Source: Elysia crispata (lineage: Eukaryota > Mollusca > Gastropoda > Plakobranchidae). From it: DNA of 64,000 nucleotides. The translations under genes and the position numbers were made by a program. Shown here in pieces: positions 11,640-21,631 of the stretch (its first letter is position 1; each line of letters opens with the position of its first letter). The notes below the pieces were generated by a model that saw nothing but the letters and a program-made list of their open reading frames with translations, was not told the DNA's origin and ran no database searches. The stretch lies in the NCBI GenBank assembly GCA_033675545.1, contig JAWDGP010006562.1, positions 541,501 through 605,500 of the forward strand. The letters are read 5' to 3'.

Positions 11640-11755
11640 TATATCACGCTGGCCTTCTCTTAAATGGCACTTGCCTGGTAGCATGAACTCATGACCTCGT
11701 TACACCTCGTCAGACTCAGCAGTCGGCACACTAACTAAAATGCAAGCTTGTATAA
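11640..11755 (-). repeat. Possible decayed tRNA-derived SINE
   Basis: Read on the minus strand, 11755-11690 has an A-box-like GTGTGCCGACTGCTGAGT followed by a degenerate B-box-like stretch (GTCATGAGTTCATGCT), a spacing seen in tRNA-derived SINE heads. There is no foldable intact tRNA and no tail was located. This is tentative. Confidence 0.3.
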
Positions 11756-11872
11756 GCCATTCCATGCCTATTGCCAAGTTCCATTGAACCACACAACCTC
11801 TGTACTGCTTAGCTGATCTAGTTCGAATAATACATCACTCAATAGGACAGAATTTGAACCAAGCAAACTTAC

Positions 11873-11965
11873 TGATATTTCTATATTCTGGCTTCTCCAC
11901 AGAAGGTGATATGGATAAAGTTCTGTTTGTTGGCCCAATGGAACCAATGACATAGCGAGGTATAC
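11873..11965 (-). CDS. MTR: MTR coding exon 5
   Basis: 93 bp. It completes Gly137 and encodes [20 protein letters not shown] then [10 protein letters not shown], with one base left for residue 168. Acceptor ttacag at 11966, donor GTAAGT at 11872. The GxxGPTN.TLS.SPSVE.P.YRNI pattern is the conserved barrel loop of methionine synthases. Confidence 0.95.
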
Positions 11966-12630
11966 CTGTAATACAAAAGGAAGTAAAATTACATTTGCAA
12001 CCAATCCTTCAAAAAGGATTAGATATTAAATCATTTATATATGTCCTAACTTCAAAAGAGCTATGAATTTTTTTGGGTAATTTAGAGCATTCAAATGAGC
12101 TTCTAGAACACAAAATTGTGAAGTTTGCTTTATTATATTTTTAATTAATTGTTCACTTTAAGCTTTTCTTCTTTTTATTTTTTTTTTCAATTGTTGCAGC
12201 ATACAATGATGCATTCTCAGATGTTACGCACACATCTTTCATTGCCAAGTAGCATAATCACTTTGGTATCAGTCTCCATTGGGTAAATTACATAAAAGCT
12301 ATTTCCTTGATGACTATTTTGTAGGCTTGCTTACCATTCTCAATATTTGCAGCTTGAGATTTCGCCATTGCATAATGGTTCCCAGAGACATCTCAATGGC
12401 TGTGTTACTAGGAGATAAACTGTCAACCCGAGTGTTACAATTTCTGAGGTGAACTATGAGATGTCTTTGCTGTACATGGTTCTGTTGTTTTTGGCATATC
12501 TTGGTGATATATATTATTTGTTGAAATTGAGAAAACCTACTCTTCAATCATAAAATGAAACTGCTTTAATGTTAAAATGGGGAGTGGATGTTCAAATTTA
12601 ACAAAAAAAAATAAAAAAATAAATCCACAC
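11966..12630 (-). other. MTR intron 4
   Basis: An intron of about 665 bp, AT-rich, with T-runs near 12176-12188 and an A-run near 12602-12618 just inside the exon 4 donor. No gene or element was recognised. Confidence 0.7.
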
Positions 12631-12700
12631 CTGTCTCTTCTGCAACATCTTTGCAAGCACGCCTTGCAAGTTCAGCAGCTTCTTTGTTCAAACGATAGAC
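12631..12700 (-). CDS. MTR: MTR coding exon 4, weak donor
   Basis: 70 bp, residues 114-136 plus one base. Acceptor tttcag at 12701. Encodes VYRLNKEAAELARRACKDVA and EET, matching the helix after ADYG in the family. The donor is GTGTGG (12630-12625), a poor match beyond GT, but it is the only one that gives the correct phase into exon 5. A (TAG/GTG)n satellite begins about 130 bp upstream in the intron, and a diverged copy of the exon's first bases lies near 13375-13390. Confidence 0.88.
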
Positions 12701-12883
12701 CTGAAACGTAAGAATGGTTAAAACAGCTGAAGAGTAAAAGAAAACATAACACTGTAAGTAAAATAATACAATTATTTTGTTTTGCCTTGGAAACTGCCGT
12801 TTATTTCCCCATTCCCAAAGTACCGACAATAATAATAATAATAAGAAGAAGAAGTGGTAGTGGTGGTAGTGGTAGTGGTGGTG

Positions 12884-12965
<82 letters not shown>

Positions 12966-12991
12966 TGGTAGTGGTAGTGGTAGTGGTAGTG

Positions 12992-13069
<78 letters not shown>

Positions 13070-13630
13070 ATGCACCGGTCATTCATATTTGTTCCAAGTT
13101 ATCAGATATCTAACTTAAGACTTCCGGTTTGAAATATCGGGAATAAATCGATTGAGCAGAAAGTGTGTGGTTTTAAAGACAAAAAAAAAAAAACAACAGT
13201 TGGCATTGCAAAGGTTAAGAAAATGTAGAAACGGTTCGGTGTCCATAAAAGGACAAAAGAACAAAAAATATTGACCACAAAATACAGTCTCGAACTTCCA
13301 TCTTCAATTTAAAAATCTATTTCCAATTACAAAGGGTAAAATGGGATGCCTTTACACTTTCAATTACTCGGCCCTTTGTTCAATTATAGACCTGAAACAC
13401 AAGAGTGGTTGTTACAGATTAAAAGAGCTGAAAAGTAAAAAAAAACAAAAAAACAAAAAACAACAACAAACAAACAAAAAATCATAGTTATTAGTACTGT
13501 AAGTAAATGATCGAAATAATACTTTTTTTTTGTTTTGTCTTGGACAATGCCACTGCCGCTTATCACCCATTCCCAAAGTAATGACAATAATATAATTGTA
13601 TTTTCAATTGCTCGATCCTTAAGAAAATTG
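12683..13630. repeat. Diverged duplication of exon 4 boundary and flanking intron
   Basis: The segment 12683-12830 (first exon 4 bases, acceptor and intron to ATTCCCAAAGTA) recurs at about 13372-13592. Shared landmarks in order are TTTGTTCAA, TAGACCTGAAAC, ACTGTAAGTAAA, TTGTTTTG, and CATTCCCAAAGTA followed by GACAATAAT. The second copy is longer through A-rich insertions. It lies upstream in the intron, with the satellite between. The copied exon part is only about 18 bp, so it is a pseudo-acceptor, not an extra exon. Confidence 0.75.
12829..13069. repeat. Trinucleotide satellite (TAG/GTG/GTA)n, ~240 bp
   Basis: An almost pure 3-bp repeat: a short AAT/AAG lead, then blocks of GTAGTG, GTG and long GTA runs. 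It lies in MTR intron 3 about 130 bp from the exon 4 acceptor. Every frame stays open and gives homopolymer-like translations (Ser, Val, Tyr, Leu or Thr runs), which I treat as artefacts. The alternating GTG and GTA blocks imply repeated unit expansion. Confidence 0.95.
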
Positions 13631-14292
13631 AACAGTATGCCGCAGACGTTTTCAAAAAGCTTGACAGCACAATGCTATGGGACATACGCCTGTCACCGCG
13701 GTCCAAATGAATGTGTTGAGGGATACACCCATAGGCCCTGGTGCCGATCGCACGTCCCCTGCTACCCATCCAGAAAATCAAACACTTCAAACTTTCATTC
13801 GCTGTCGGCTCGTTTCCAGTTTCCTTTAGAAGTTGCCGCACCCGTGGGATAATTTTCAGAGAGTTAAAAATGAAATGTTGTGATCAAGATTCACTCCCCC
13901 CCCCCCCCCAAAAAAAAAAAAACAATCGCATTTAAAAAAAATCAGCCTATGATAACATAAATAAACAGCACCCAGGCGTACATAATTATTTTCATCGCCT
14001 TGGTTCTTTTTATAAATTTTTAAAAATAATTAAAATAAAAAATAAAAATAACACATGCGCAATAGAGCATTGGCCTTGTTAAAGTTTAGCACTTTTGCAC
14101 TCCCTCTTATTTCTTTTATTCAACATGAATTACAGTGCAGTTATATTATATTGCATTTGAAGATCTAGCTTTCAGAAGTTTATCTTTCTGTTTCATGAAC
14201 TGGGTCTGTATGCAACTACCATTTTCTTTATTATGTGAAAATCGATAAGTACAGTCAAATTATACATGCTAGAAAATCCATCCTGCTTCTGC

Positions 14293-14343
14293 GTTTTATT
14301 AAAGACAATAGTAATTAATTTTATTAAAGACAATAGTAATTAT
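14293..14343. repeat. Short tandem duplication, ~26-bp unit
   Basis: Two adjacent copies of a unit reading TTTTATTAAAGACAATAG then TAATTA. A small slippage duplication in intron 3. Confidence 0.85.
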
Positions 14344-15169
14344 CAGTTCGTGCAACATTTAGTCAGAAGTAAAATGCCATAAGTTTGCTTTTCAACGTAC
14401 TACTGCCAGTTGTGTGACACTAAAAAACAATAACAATAATCATCATCATCAGTTATTTTATTTTGCTAGAGAAAAGTGTTAGTACTATTTTACATTGTGC
14501 TTATTTTGGAAAGCATGTTGAAAATTGCAAATTTTGGTATTTACTCCTGTGGCCAAGAAGAGTCTTTCACGTGGACTGATTGATTCTCGCATCACTGCAG
14601 TATGTTTTTAATTAGAGGACCGCTAATAATCAGGAGCTGAATATGGGTTGACTAATTCATTTCTAAATATTTTCATAAGTCGTTAGGATTTTAAACGATG
14701 TTCATTCAAATGATTAAAGTGTGTGTATATAAATTATATAAATAAACCATTTCTTTGCGAAAATCGTTCCGTTTCTAGTTGGTTGTTTTTTTCTTCCTGA
14801 AAAGCAGTTACGCATAGAGGTAACTCGTCGTTTAAAACTCAACCTGCTATTTAAAATAAAAGAAAACGATACACACAGAGGGGATTCTAAGCGTTGCACA
14901 AGATATGTGTCCAAGGCATTCTGAGCTGTGTTTTTACATACCACACACGCAGTGTGAAGACATGAGTTCACGGGGTCAATACACTGAGCTAAGGCTGGGA
15001 CAAATCCTGTAATCACGGATCTTCCTGATGAAACGGTTCCACGGATCCTCTAGTGAGATCATAATTCTTGGTCCTCAGTAAGATGTCAGCGGAAATCAAC
15101 GTGAGACTGAGAACCGTCGATGAAATCATGGCCTTTTGACCTCGTCTCAAAGGGAGAATGCGTCAGCAC

Positions 15170-15400
15170 TCCACACTTCACGGGATATGATTACTTTTTT
15201 TTTATTCCGGGACCGAGCTGATCTTAGCCTACCGTCAGCCCCGTAACCTCCTGTAGCCTCTCCTCATATCACCGGAAATAATTTACTTTTTTTTTTATTC
15301 CAGGACCCCCCTTCATCATCACTCCTCACTTCACCGGAAGTGATTACTCTTCTGATTACCGGGACCCCGCGGATCTCCTGCAACGGGACCCCGGTAATCG
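15170..15400. repeat. Degenerate tandem units with CCGG and T-runs
   Basis: Two to three related units share a (A)CCGGAA or ACGGGA start, a GATTAC or ATTTAC element, a T-run or TCTTCTGATT, then TTCCGGGACC, TTCCAGGACC or ACCGGGACCCC (about 15180-15230, 15270-15310, 15330-15370). Much richer in CG than its surroundings. Function unknown. Confidence 0.5.
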
Positions 15401-16421
15401 TGATTTCTTAAAAATTGGGATCCGTCACAGCCTTGCACTGAACGACATATCGCGACACATTGAATCAGCCAGTTGAAACAGTCGCGCTTATTCGTGCCAA
15501 AAGAAGTATAGGGTGAAAGCAGGACACTAGGAGGAAACGGGGAAAACACAATGACAGTAACACGCTCACATGAGCCTGTAGCGATATCACTTTAAACTCT
15601 TACAATCTTATCATGTTCCATATCCTCCATACTCAGACTGTAGTTTTTATTTTATTATTTTCCATGTTTTGTAAATTAGTTCGTTCTGTTATGATGTTGA
15701 CAAAAAGAGAAAGCGAAAGTAAAAGAAATCTCTCATGCTTGTTTTGATTTTGGACTAGAAGGTTGAAAATAAAAAAAAGCTCTTACAACTCAACAACAAA
15801 CTCCAAGATTGATTTATTGTAAGGACGCTTTAAGCCAATGACCCAGATAGGGCTTTTTTAATTTTACTTTCAAAATCTCCTGTTCTATGTAATATTTAAG
15901 TATTATTTGGTAAAAATCTGCACTAAAATTCGATGAAGAATACGATACTGAAACTTTTTTTTGTCAAAATCCGAAATTTTTATGTCATTTTTTTTAAAGC
16001 CCGGCTGAGCCTGTCAGGCGCCGCACCAGAAAGTATCAGGCTTGATACTCTGCCCCCTCGCTAGATCGTACGCGACACGTCGTCCTAAACCCGGGGATTT
16101 CATGTGTTTTTCCTACACACGTAGTGGCTCAACGCTAGACTCGTAAAATCTGACCATGCGCCTCGCGGAACCATGCTGTGTATGGTTGACTATTATAGGT
16201 ATATTGTAGGTGTTGAGCAGAACAAGGAGGATTTTGGACTATGATGATGAAGTGGAGCCTGCTGTTTCGGGTCGGTAGATTGCTATAGAAAGTTCTGAAG
16301 CTTGGAGCTTTGCTACAAGACGTGGGATCAGGGAGACAGCCCTGCCAACCACGGCATTCTTCAGTTCAGAGATCTAGATCAATCTTGCTAGTTTCAGTTT
16401 GAAGAACGCCGAAGTGCGTGC

Positions 16422-16770
16422 GCTACGTGAGCCTGAGTCCTGGACGTTTGATCAACGGAGCTCTGTATGTGTGTGTGTGCGCGTGTGCTTTACGTGAGCC
16501 TGAGTCCTGGGCGGTTGATTAATGGAGCTCTGTACTGTGTGTGTATATGCCCTACGTGAGCCAGAATCTTGGGCGGTTGATTTAATGGAGCTCTGTACTG
16601 TGTGTATGTGTGTGTGTGTGTGCTCTACTTAAGCCTGAGTCCTGGGCGGTTGATTAATAGAGCTCTGTACTGTGTGTGTGCTCTGTGTGAGCCTGAGTCC
16701 TGGACGGTTGGTCAACGGAACTGTGTGTGTTACTGTTTGTGAGCTCTGCGTAAGCCTGGAGTCCTGGTTA
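16422..16770. repeat. Minisatellite, about six units of 60-75 bp
   Basis: Each unit carries TACGTGAGCCTGAGTCCTGG (or a close variant), then (G)CGGTTGATTAATGGAGCTCT and a GT-rich spacer of variable length. Unit starts are near 16422, 16490, 16552, 16624, 16683 and 16745. Length differences come from the GT tracts. Confidence 0.85.
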
Positions 16771-17311
16771 CTTTCAACGAAGTCACTGCTCAGTGAATGG
16801 GCGGTAGTCTTACGAACCTCTTACGAGCCACTCTAGGGGCACAAAATCTGCCCATAGACACCTCGGGGTTAGGCCCAAAACTCTGACTAGCTTGATTAAA
16901 AACTAAATCCAGCCCTAAGACCTTTCATGGGAATTTCTTAGTACCAAAGTTTGACGTAAAGATACACCTGACTCGAGGCTGGACTAAGTATGTACTTAAT
17001 TTTAGGCGCTAGCCTATTTGCTCACTTCAAAAAATAAATAATGCTTACTTCTGTCTTCTCATAATAGTTGGATGGTTTCTAATCTAATCTTTTCAATAAG
17101 AGAAATGATGTTTTCAAGCACTTTTATATGTTTTTATAATTTAGATCTACAATCTTAATTCGAGTGCCAATGAAACGTTTTACCCATCAATTTATAGGAA
17201 TAAAGAAAAAAATATTGGAACTTGAACATGTTTTTTTAATTTTCAACATTTTAAAGTCATTTCCTTAACATTTTAACATGGCTTCCTGAGGTTACAAACT
17301 TTTCATTGTCA

Positions 17312-18010
17312 AAATCAGTGATGTTGCTGGTAAAACTGTCTCGGATAATGTGATCTTTATGTAATGTCAGTGTGACCATGCAGTGGATACACACTCTACA
17401 CTGCGTGCTGACACCAGGCTAATACTCAGTTACATTAGAGATTCGCTGGCAGTCATAATGTAACACTAGCATAACAGTTACGTTCTCTGCAGGAAGGCTA
17501 GCATGTTTACGAAAAGCGATAATGCTACGTACTGCTAAGTGGGAGGAATTTATGCAAATGATGTCCGTCAGTCTAAAAATAGTCATGTTTCGCACACAGT
17601 TACGTACCGTAAGCTTGAGTCATAACGTAACTAACACGTGGTTTCCCTAGTTATTTGCGCAAATCGGCTTGTGTTGTTTACATAGGAAACCCGCAAGCGA
17701 GCGTTAGGGCCAGTACCATCTGCCTAGACAGTGAAATCTGCTGCTGCTGGTAAAAACTCTCGGATCATGTGATCGTTATGTAATGTAAGTATGAGCATGC
17801 AGTGAAAACATACTCTACACAGCGCGCATGCACCTTGTCCAGGCTAGTACTCAGTACGCGTAGTATTGAAGCATCGCTGTCAGTCATCATATAACCCTTA
17901 CAACTGATACGTTCTCGGTGAGAGAGCTGGCATGTTTGCAAAAAGCGATTATGCTACGTACCGCTAGGTGGAAGGAGGTTATGCACATGATGTCGGTCAG
18001 TCTAAAAATA
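17312..18010. repeat. Diverged tandem duplication, 420-bp period
   Basis: Copies at about 17312-17583 and 17732-18010 share, in order, GCTGGTAAAA, CTCGGAT.ATGTGATC, TTATGTAATGT, CATGCAGTG, CTCTACAC, a GCATGTTT..AAAAAGCGAT block, ATGCTACGTAC and TATGCA.ATGATGTC.GTCAGTCTAAAAAT. Moderate divergence indicates age. CG content is above the intron average. No coding or RNA family was recognised. Confidence 0.85.
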
Positions 18011-19348
18011 TAACGTCGTAGTCTAGCTAAGGGCCCGTTAGCGTTTCCTGCAAAACATCAGAATTATTAGCTTCAGAACTCTCGGCCGTCCTGATTGCAG
18101 TAAATTTAGTTATTTAACTTCCTTAGAATTTGTAAGTTTGTATTGTATGCTAAATTTCCGTGTTGTCCCAGTACAGTTGTATCTAAAAATTCTTATCTTC
18201 TGCATATTGTACTTTCCACTACTACTCAAAAACCGTCTCGCGTTTAATTAGTTTAGTTGTGTTTTTAGGACTAGTCTTCATATCATTTTCCTAATAGCCA
18301 TCAATTAAAAAGACGGGTACGTTATTCTGTTACTTTGGTCTACGAGGGTGCGGGGCGTGCAAATGAAACCTAAAGGATGGATCCAATGGGACCCCCCCCC
18401 CCCCCCGCACAAAAAAACAAAACAAAAAACAAACCAACCCTGAGTTGTGCATTTTTACCAGGCTCAATATACTTCATTACCACGACCTGTAGCTATTCCA
18501 CTTTGTGATGTTTAATGTGCAGTTCTTCATTATTCTTTTTACACAGACATGCAATGTCTTATTTTATGAACTAGGGTTTCTCAAACCCTTACTTAAACAA
18601 TGTTACTTAAAGGTAGTTCAAGACTATTACTATGCGTTAAATTAAATAATTTGTTCGATCTAAAACAGCGATACAAATGGGGCGTTCAAGTTACATAACT
18701 ATCAAAATTAATGCGATGCTTTTTTAATTATCCGGTACCAGCTGTCCACACTGACAACGGGAGAGTTTCAATTATCAAGAAGAGATAGAATGCGATTAAA
18801 TAAAATGCAACCTGATCATAGCTGTTTCGTTTTGAATTACAAAACTAAAATATAACGTAACAGTCTGAGTACAGACACGCGCAAAGATAAGATGTCATCA
18901 AAACATTAATTGTTTTAATTTTTGCGTATAAAGCGAAGGGGACCCAGCTAAAAAAGGCACTTCAGGAAGGACTTGGAAGACGAACTGTACATGTGGGATG
19001 ACCTCACCCAGTTCTTCACACAAGGAGCGCTTTTAACTAAAAAAAAACAATAATGAAAAAAATCTAATCAGTTTATTCAGGTCACGCACTTAGTATGCGT
19101 ACAAATACTATGCTAACTCATTCATTTTTGGGGGATGATTCGTGTTTATCTACATCTAGATAAACAGTTCTTAAAGAGTTGCAACACATTGATATTCTTT
19201 AGTGTAAGAAAAGCAAACACTTTATACTCAATGCAAACATATATAAAATTATATATTAGCAACGTGCCGTTCCGACAGTTATATGTGAATCATAACACAC
19301 ATACACATACATTATAAGCTGAAAACCCCGTGCCCGCGGCAGGGGTGC

Positions 19349-20262
19349 GTGTGTGATTTTAAACAGGCTTATAAATGGTCTTGATATCTCTCCTTTTGCT
19401 TACATGATCCAGATAAAATTATATGCCTCAACCTATCTATTTTTACCTGGAATCTAGATATCTCGATAATTCTAATTCTAAAGACAAAATTTAGATGTAT
19501 AACTTAATTCCTTTTGGAATAAATGAAATCGAATTAATATTCTTTCTTCCCAATCTGATTTTTAGATCCTTTTCAATGTTTCATAAATTAGAAAGCTGTG
19601 AATTTTCGCGTTAAATGCATAATTTAAAAGTGCACTGCCTTGCGAGAATTCTTAGCCACGAAGTTATCTCTTCTTCTTCTCCATTGCGTTCCCGGTATGT
19701 CAGAATTCTAGCTTCCTCAAGAAAGCTGCTGGTCTGTACAAGGGTGGCTAGTGAGCCCCAAAGTTCGTCATCTACTGTGCTGGGTGTTGGCCATGCGTGA
19801 CCTCTAGCAATTTCAAAAACAGGACAGCTTAAGTCGATAAAGACTTCCGTAGTTAAAGAATGAAAAAATGGTGCGCGAAATTGGTGATCGTAAGTTAGAA
19901 TATGTGGACGAAACAAAGCATTTTGGGGGAATCGAGTAAAGCAGTTTGCATTGATTTTTTATGGAACAGAACTTAGCCAGATGGATGCTATATGCTTGCA
20001 AGGTTTCAAAGGTATGGGTTGGGTAATAACGGAGGAGTTCGCGGTCAAAGCCTCCCAAGTCCGCTTTTAAATCAAGCTAAAATCCCCTTTCTACAACGAG
20101 ACCCTGGTGTCAATTTTCCGGGACTATGATGCGTGTGTAAATTTAAAGAGGCTTATAAATGGTCTTGATATCTCTCCTTGAATTTACATGATACAGATAT
20201 ATGCCTCCATATATCCATCTTTACCTAGTATCTAGATAATTCTAATTCTAAACACAAAATAA
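19349..20262. repeat. Direct repeats flanking an unidentified segment
   Basis: About 130-150 bp starting GCGTGTGT and containing AGGCTTATAAATGGTCTTG then ATATCTCTCCTT occur at about 19349-19500 and again at 20130-20262. The segment between (19500-20130) includes a minus-strand open stretch (19916-19611) with no recognisable family. It may be a tandem duplication with a diverged middle or an element bounded by short direct repeats. Confidence 0.65.
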
Positions 20263-20929
20263 ATTGGCAAAAGCAATAAAAAAAACCTATACATAACTCA
20301 GAATAGAAAAATTTGGTGGAAGACGACAGAACACAAGAAAAAACAATTGGTATAGACGGGGTTAATCCGCACTGCTACAGAGCACTCACACTTCTCACAG
20401 CCTTGCCGAAACGAGAGCAAGTGACAGAGCAACCTTCACTTTGCCTGCCTCGTCTTGGCAAGACAGTGGATGCTGTTACGCGGATAGGGTACGATTGGCG
20501 ACCATACTTGTCTTATGTTCTTATCATACCCTAGGCACTTTTGCAACAAGTCCGAAACTAGTAGCATGCTCTAAAGCATGTGTAGCCTACTTCAAAAAGC
20601 TGAAAAGGCGCCAATCCTAATCTATCTGCGTAATTTTGAAACGAGACAAGAAAGCATTTGCTTCTAAAAATAATATTTTTTCCCATCATAAAATTAATGT
20701 TAATTATGCTTGGACATCTTACCTCATGTTCATTTCAACTTGGCCCAACTGGTATATGCGCATATTTTCCTTCTAACCCCCCTCCCTCCAGAAAAAAAGC
20801 ACAAACACTAACATAGGAAATTATATCAAGGCAAGGATCTACACCAACTCGAACAATTTTCACCCCACATCCTACCACTGCTGTGCTATGATATGACATA
20901 CGCTCAACATGAGTTCTAAATTGGAAATA

Positions 20930-21052
20930 TGACCAGGCAAAACTGATATATATATATATATATGTGCATATATGACCAGGCAAAACTGATATATATATAT
21001 ATATATATGTATATATGACCAGGCAAAACTGATATATATATGTATATATATC
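20930..21052. repeat. Three-unit minisatellite with TA core
   Basis: Three copies of ATGACCAGGCAAAACTGATA followed by variable (TA)n and TGTGCATA/TGTATATA spacers, then a short (GA)n run at 21055-21067. It lies in MTR intron 3, about 480 bp upstream of the exon 3 donor. Confidence 0.9.
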
Positions 21053-21541
21053 TCAGAGAGAGAGAGAATATGAGTGTAGGTCTCTGGCAGCAAAGCAAAT
21101 AAACAAGAAATACACAGAGACAATGGATAGATTTACAGACAATATCAATTGTCTGGACGTTCAGTAAAACCAGCTATTGTGAGGACTGGATAATGAAAAT
21201 AAATAAGATTACTGACATATGAAAATACCAAATCCTGATTCTGTTTTCAAATTAAAGAGAAACAACTAAGATCCAGGGCATAGCTGATAAAATGTAATTT
21301 ATAAAAAGCATCAACGATTAAGATTCCTTTGAAGCATCTGCAATCTAAACTTAAAGTATATTGCGATTATCTGACATTAAATAAACCACAAGAAATCAAT
21401 ACCAACAGCCTCACTATGATAAGAGAGATTATTTTTCAGGAAAACATCATAGACAAAGTTTTCTTGGACTATAGAACAGTGAAAAGAAAACCTACCTCTG
21501 AAAATGAAGATCTACTGCACAAGATCAATAAAATGACTCAC

Positions 21542-21631
21542 AATGTGCTCCATTCCATAGTCGGCTTGAGCTATGCTTGTTCCACTGAATGTGTTGGTCC
21601 CAACAAAGTCTGCCCCAGCTTCCAGGTAAGC
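21542..21631 (-). CDS. MTR: MTR coding exon 3
   Basis: 90 bp, residues 84-113, phase 0 at both ends. Acceptor catgtag at 21632, donor GTGAGT at 21541. Encodes [13 protein letters not shown] followed by [15 protein letters not shown], the barrel segment whose TNTF.(S/G)TSIAQADYG core is typical of MetH enzymes. Confidence 0.95.

Larger units (their letters stand above)
8294..11872 (-). other. MTR intron 5
   Basis: An intron of about 3.6 kb enlarged by insertions. It contains the complete mariner at 8782-10164, a CAGGGCTG-ended element at 10635-10999 and a possible decayed tRNA-derived SINE near 11640-11755. The remaining segments are AT-rich and unassigned. Confidence 0.75.
12701..21541 (-). 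other. MTR intron 3 (8.8 kb)
   Basis: The second-largest MTR intron. Besides the separately listed repeats it holds a C-run then A-run near 13897-13922, a second C-run near 18392-18405, and a CG-richer stretch at 13640-13860 and 15020-16870 without a recognised gene. 18010-19340 shows nothing identifiable apart from a lone mariner-terminus-like stretch near 18342-18372 (CTACGAGGGTGCG...GTGCAAATGAAACC), with no partner end found. Confidence 0.7.

Noticed and set aside
12572-13132. Long open frames of poly-Tyr, Thr, Leu, Ser or Val
   Set aside because: They are translations of the 3-bp satellite, open in all frames and on both strands; they cannot be told apart from a repeat artefact and lie inside an MTR intron.
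16422-16770. CRISPR-like regular repeats
   Set aside because: Unit and spacer lengths vary, spacers are GT-rich repeats rather than unique sequences, and the genome is eukaryotic; it is a minisatellite.
18955-19054. Short plus-strand reading FRKDLEDELYMWDDLTQFF
   Set aside because: Looks coding-like for about 30 codons but has no identifiable family and no acceptor/donor pair that would make an exon.
19611-19916. 101-codon minus-strand frame with protein-like composition
   Set aside because: No recognisable domain, no splice context and it lies between direct repeats in an intron. I kept it only as part of the repeat description.
20313-20534. 73-codon plus-strand open frame
   Set aside because: No recognisable motif; length is within chance for a CG-richer patch. 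Not supported as a gene.
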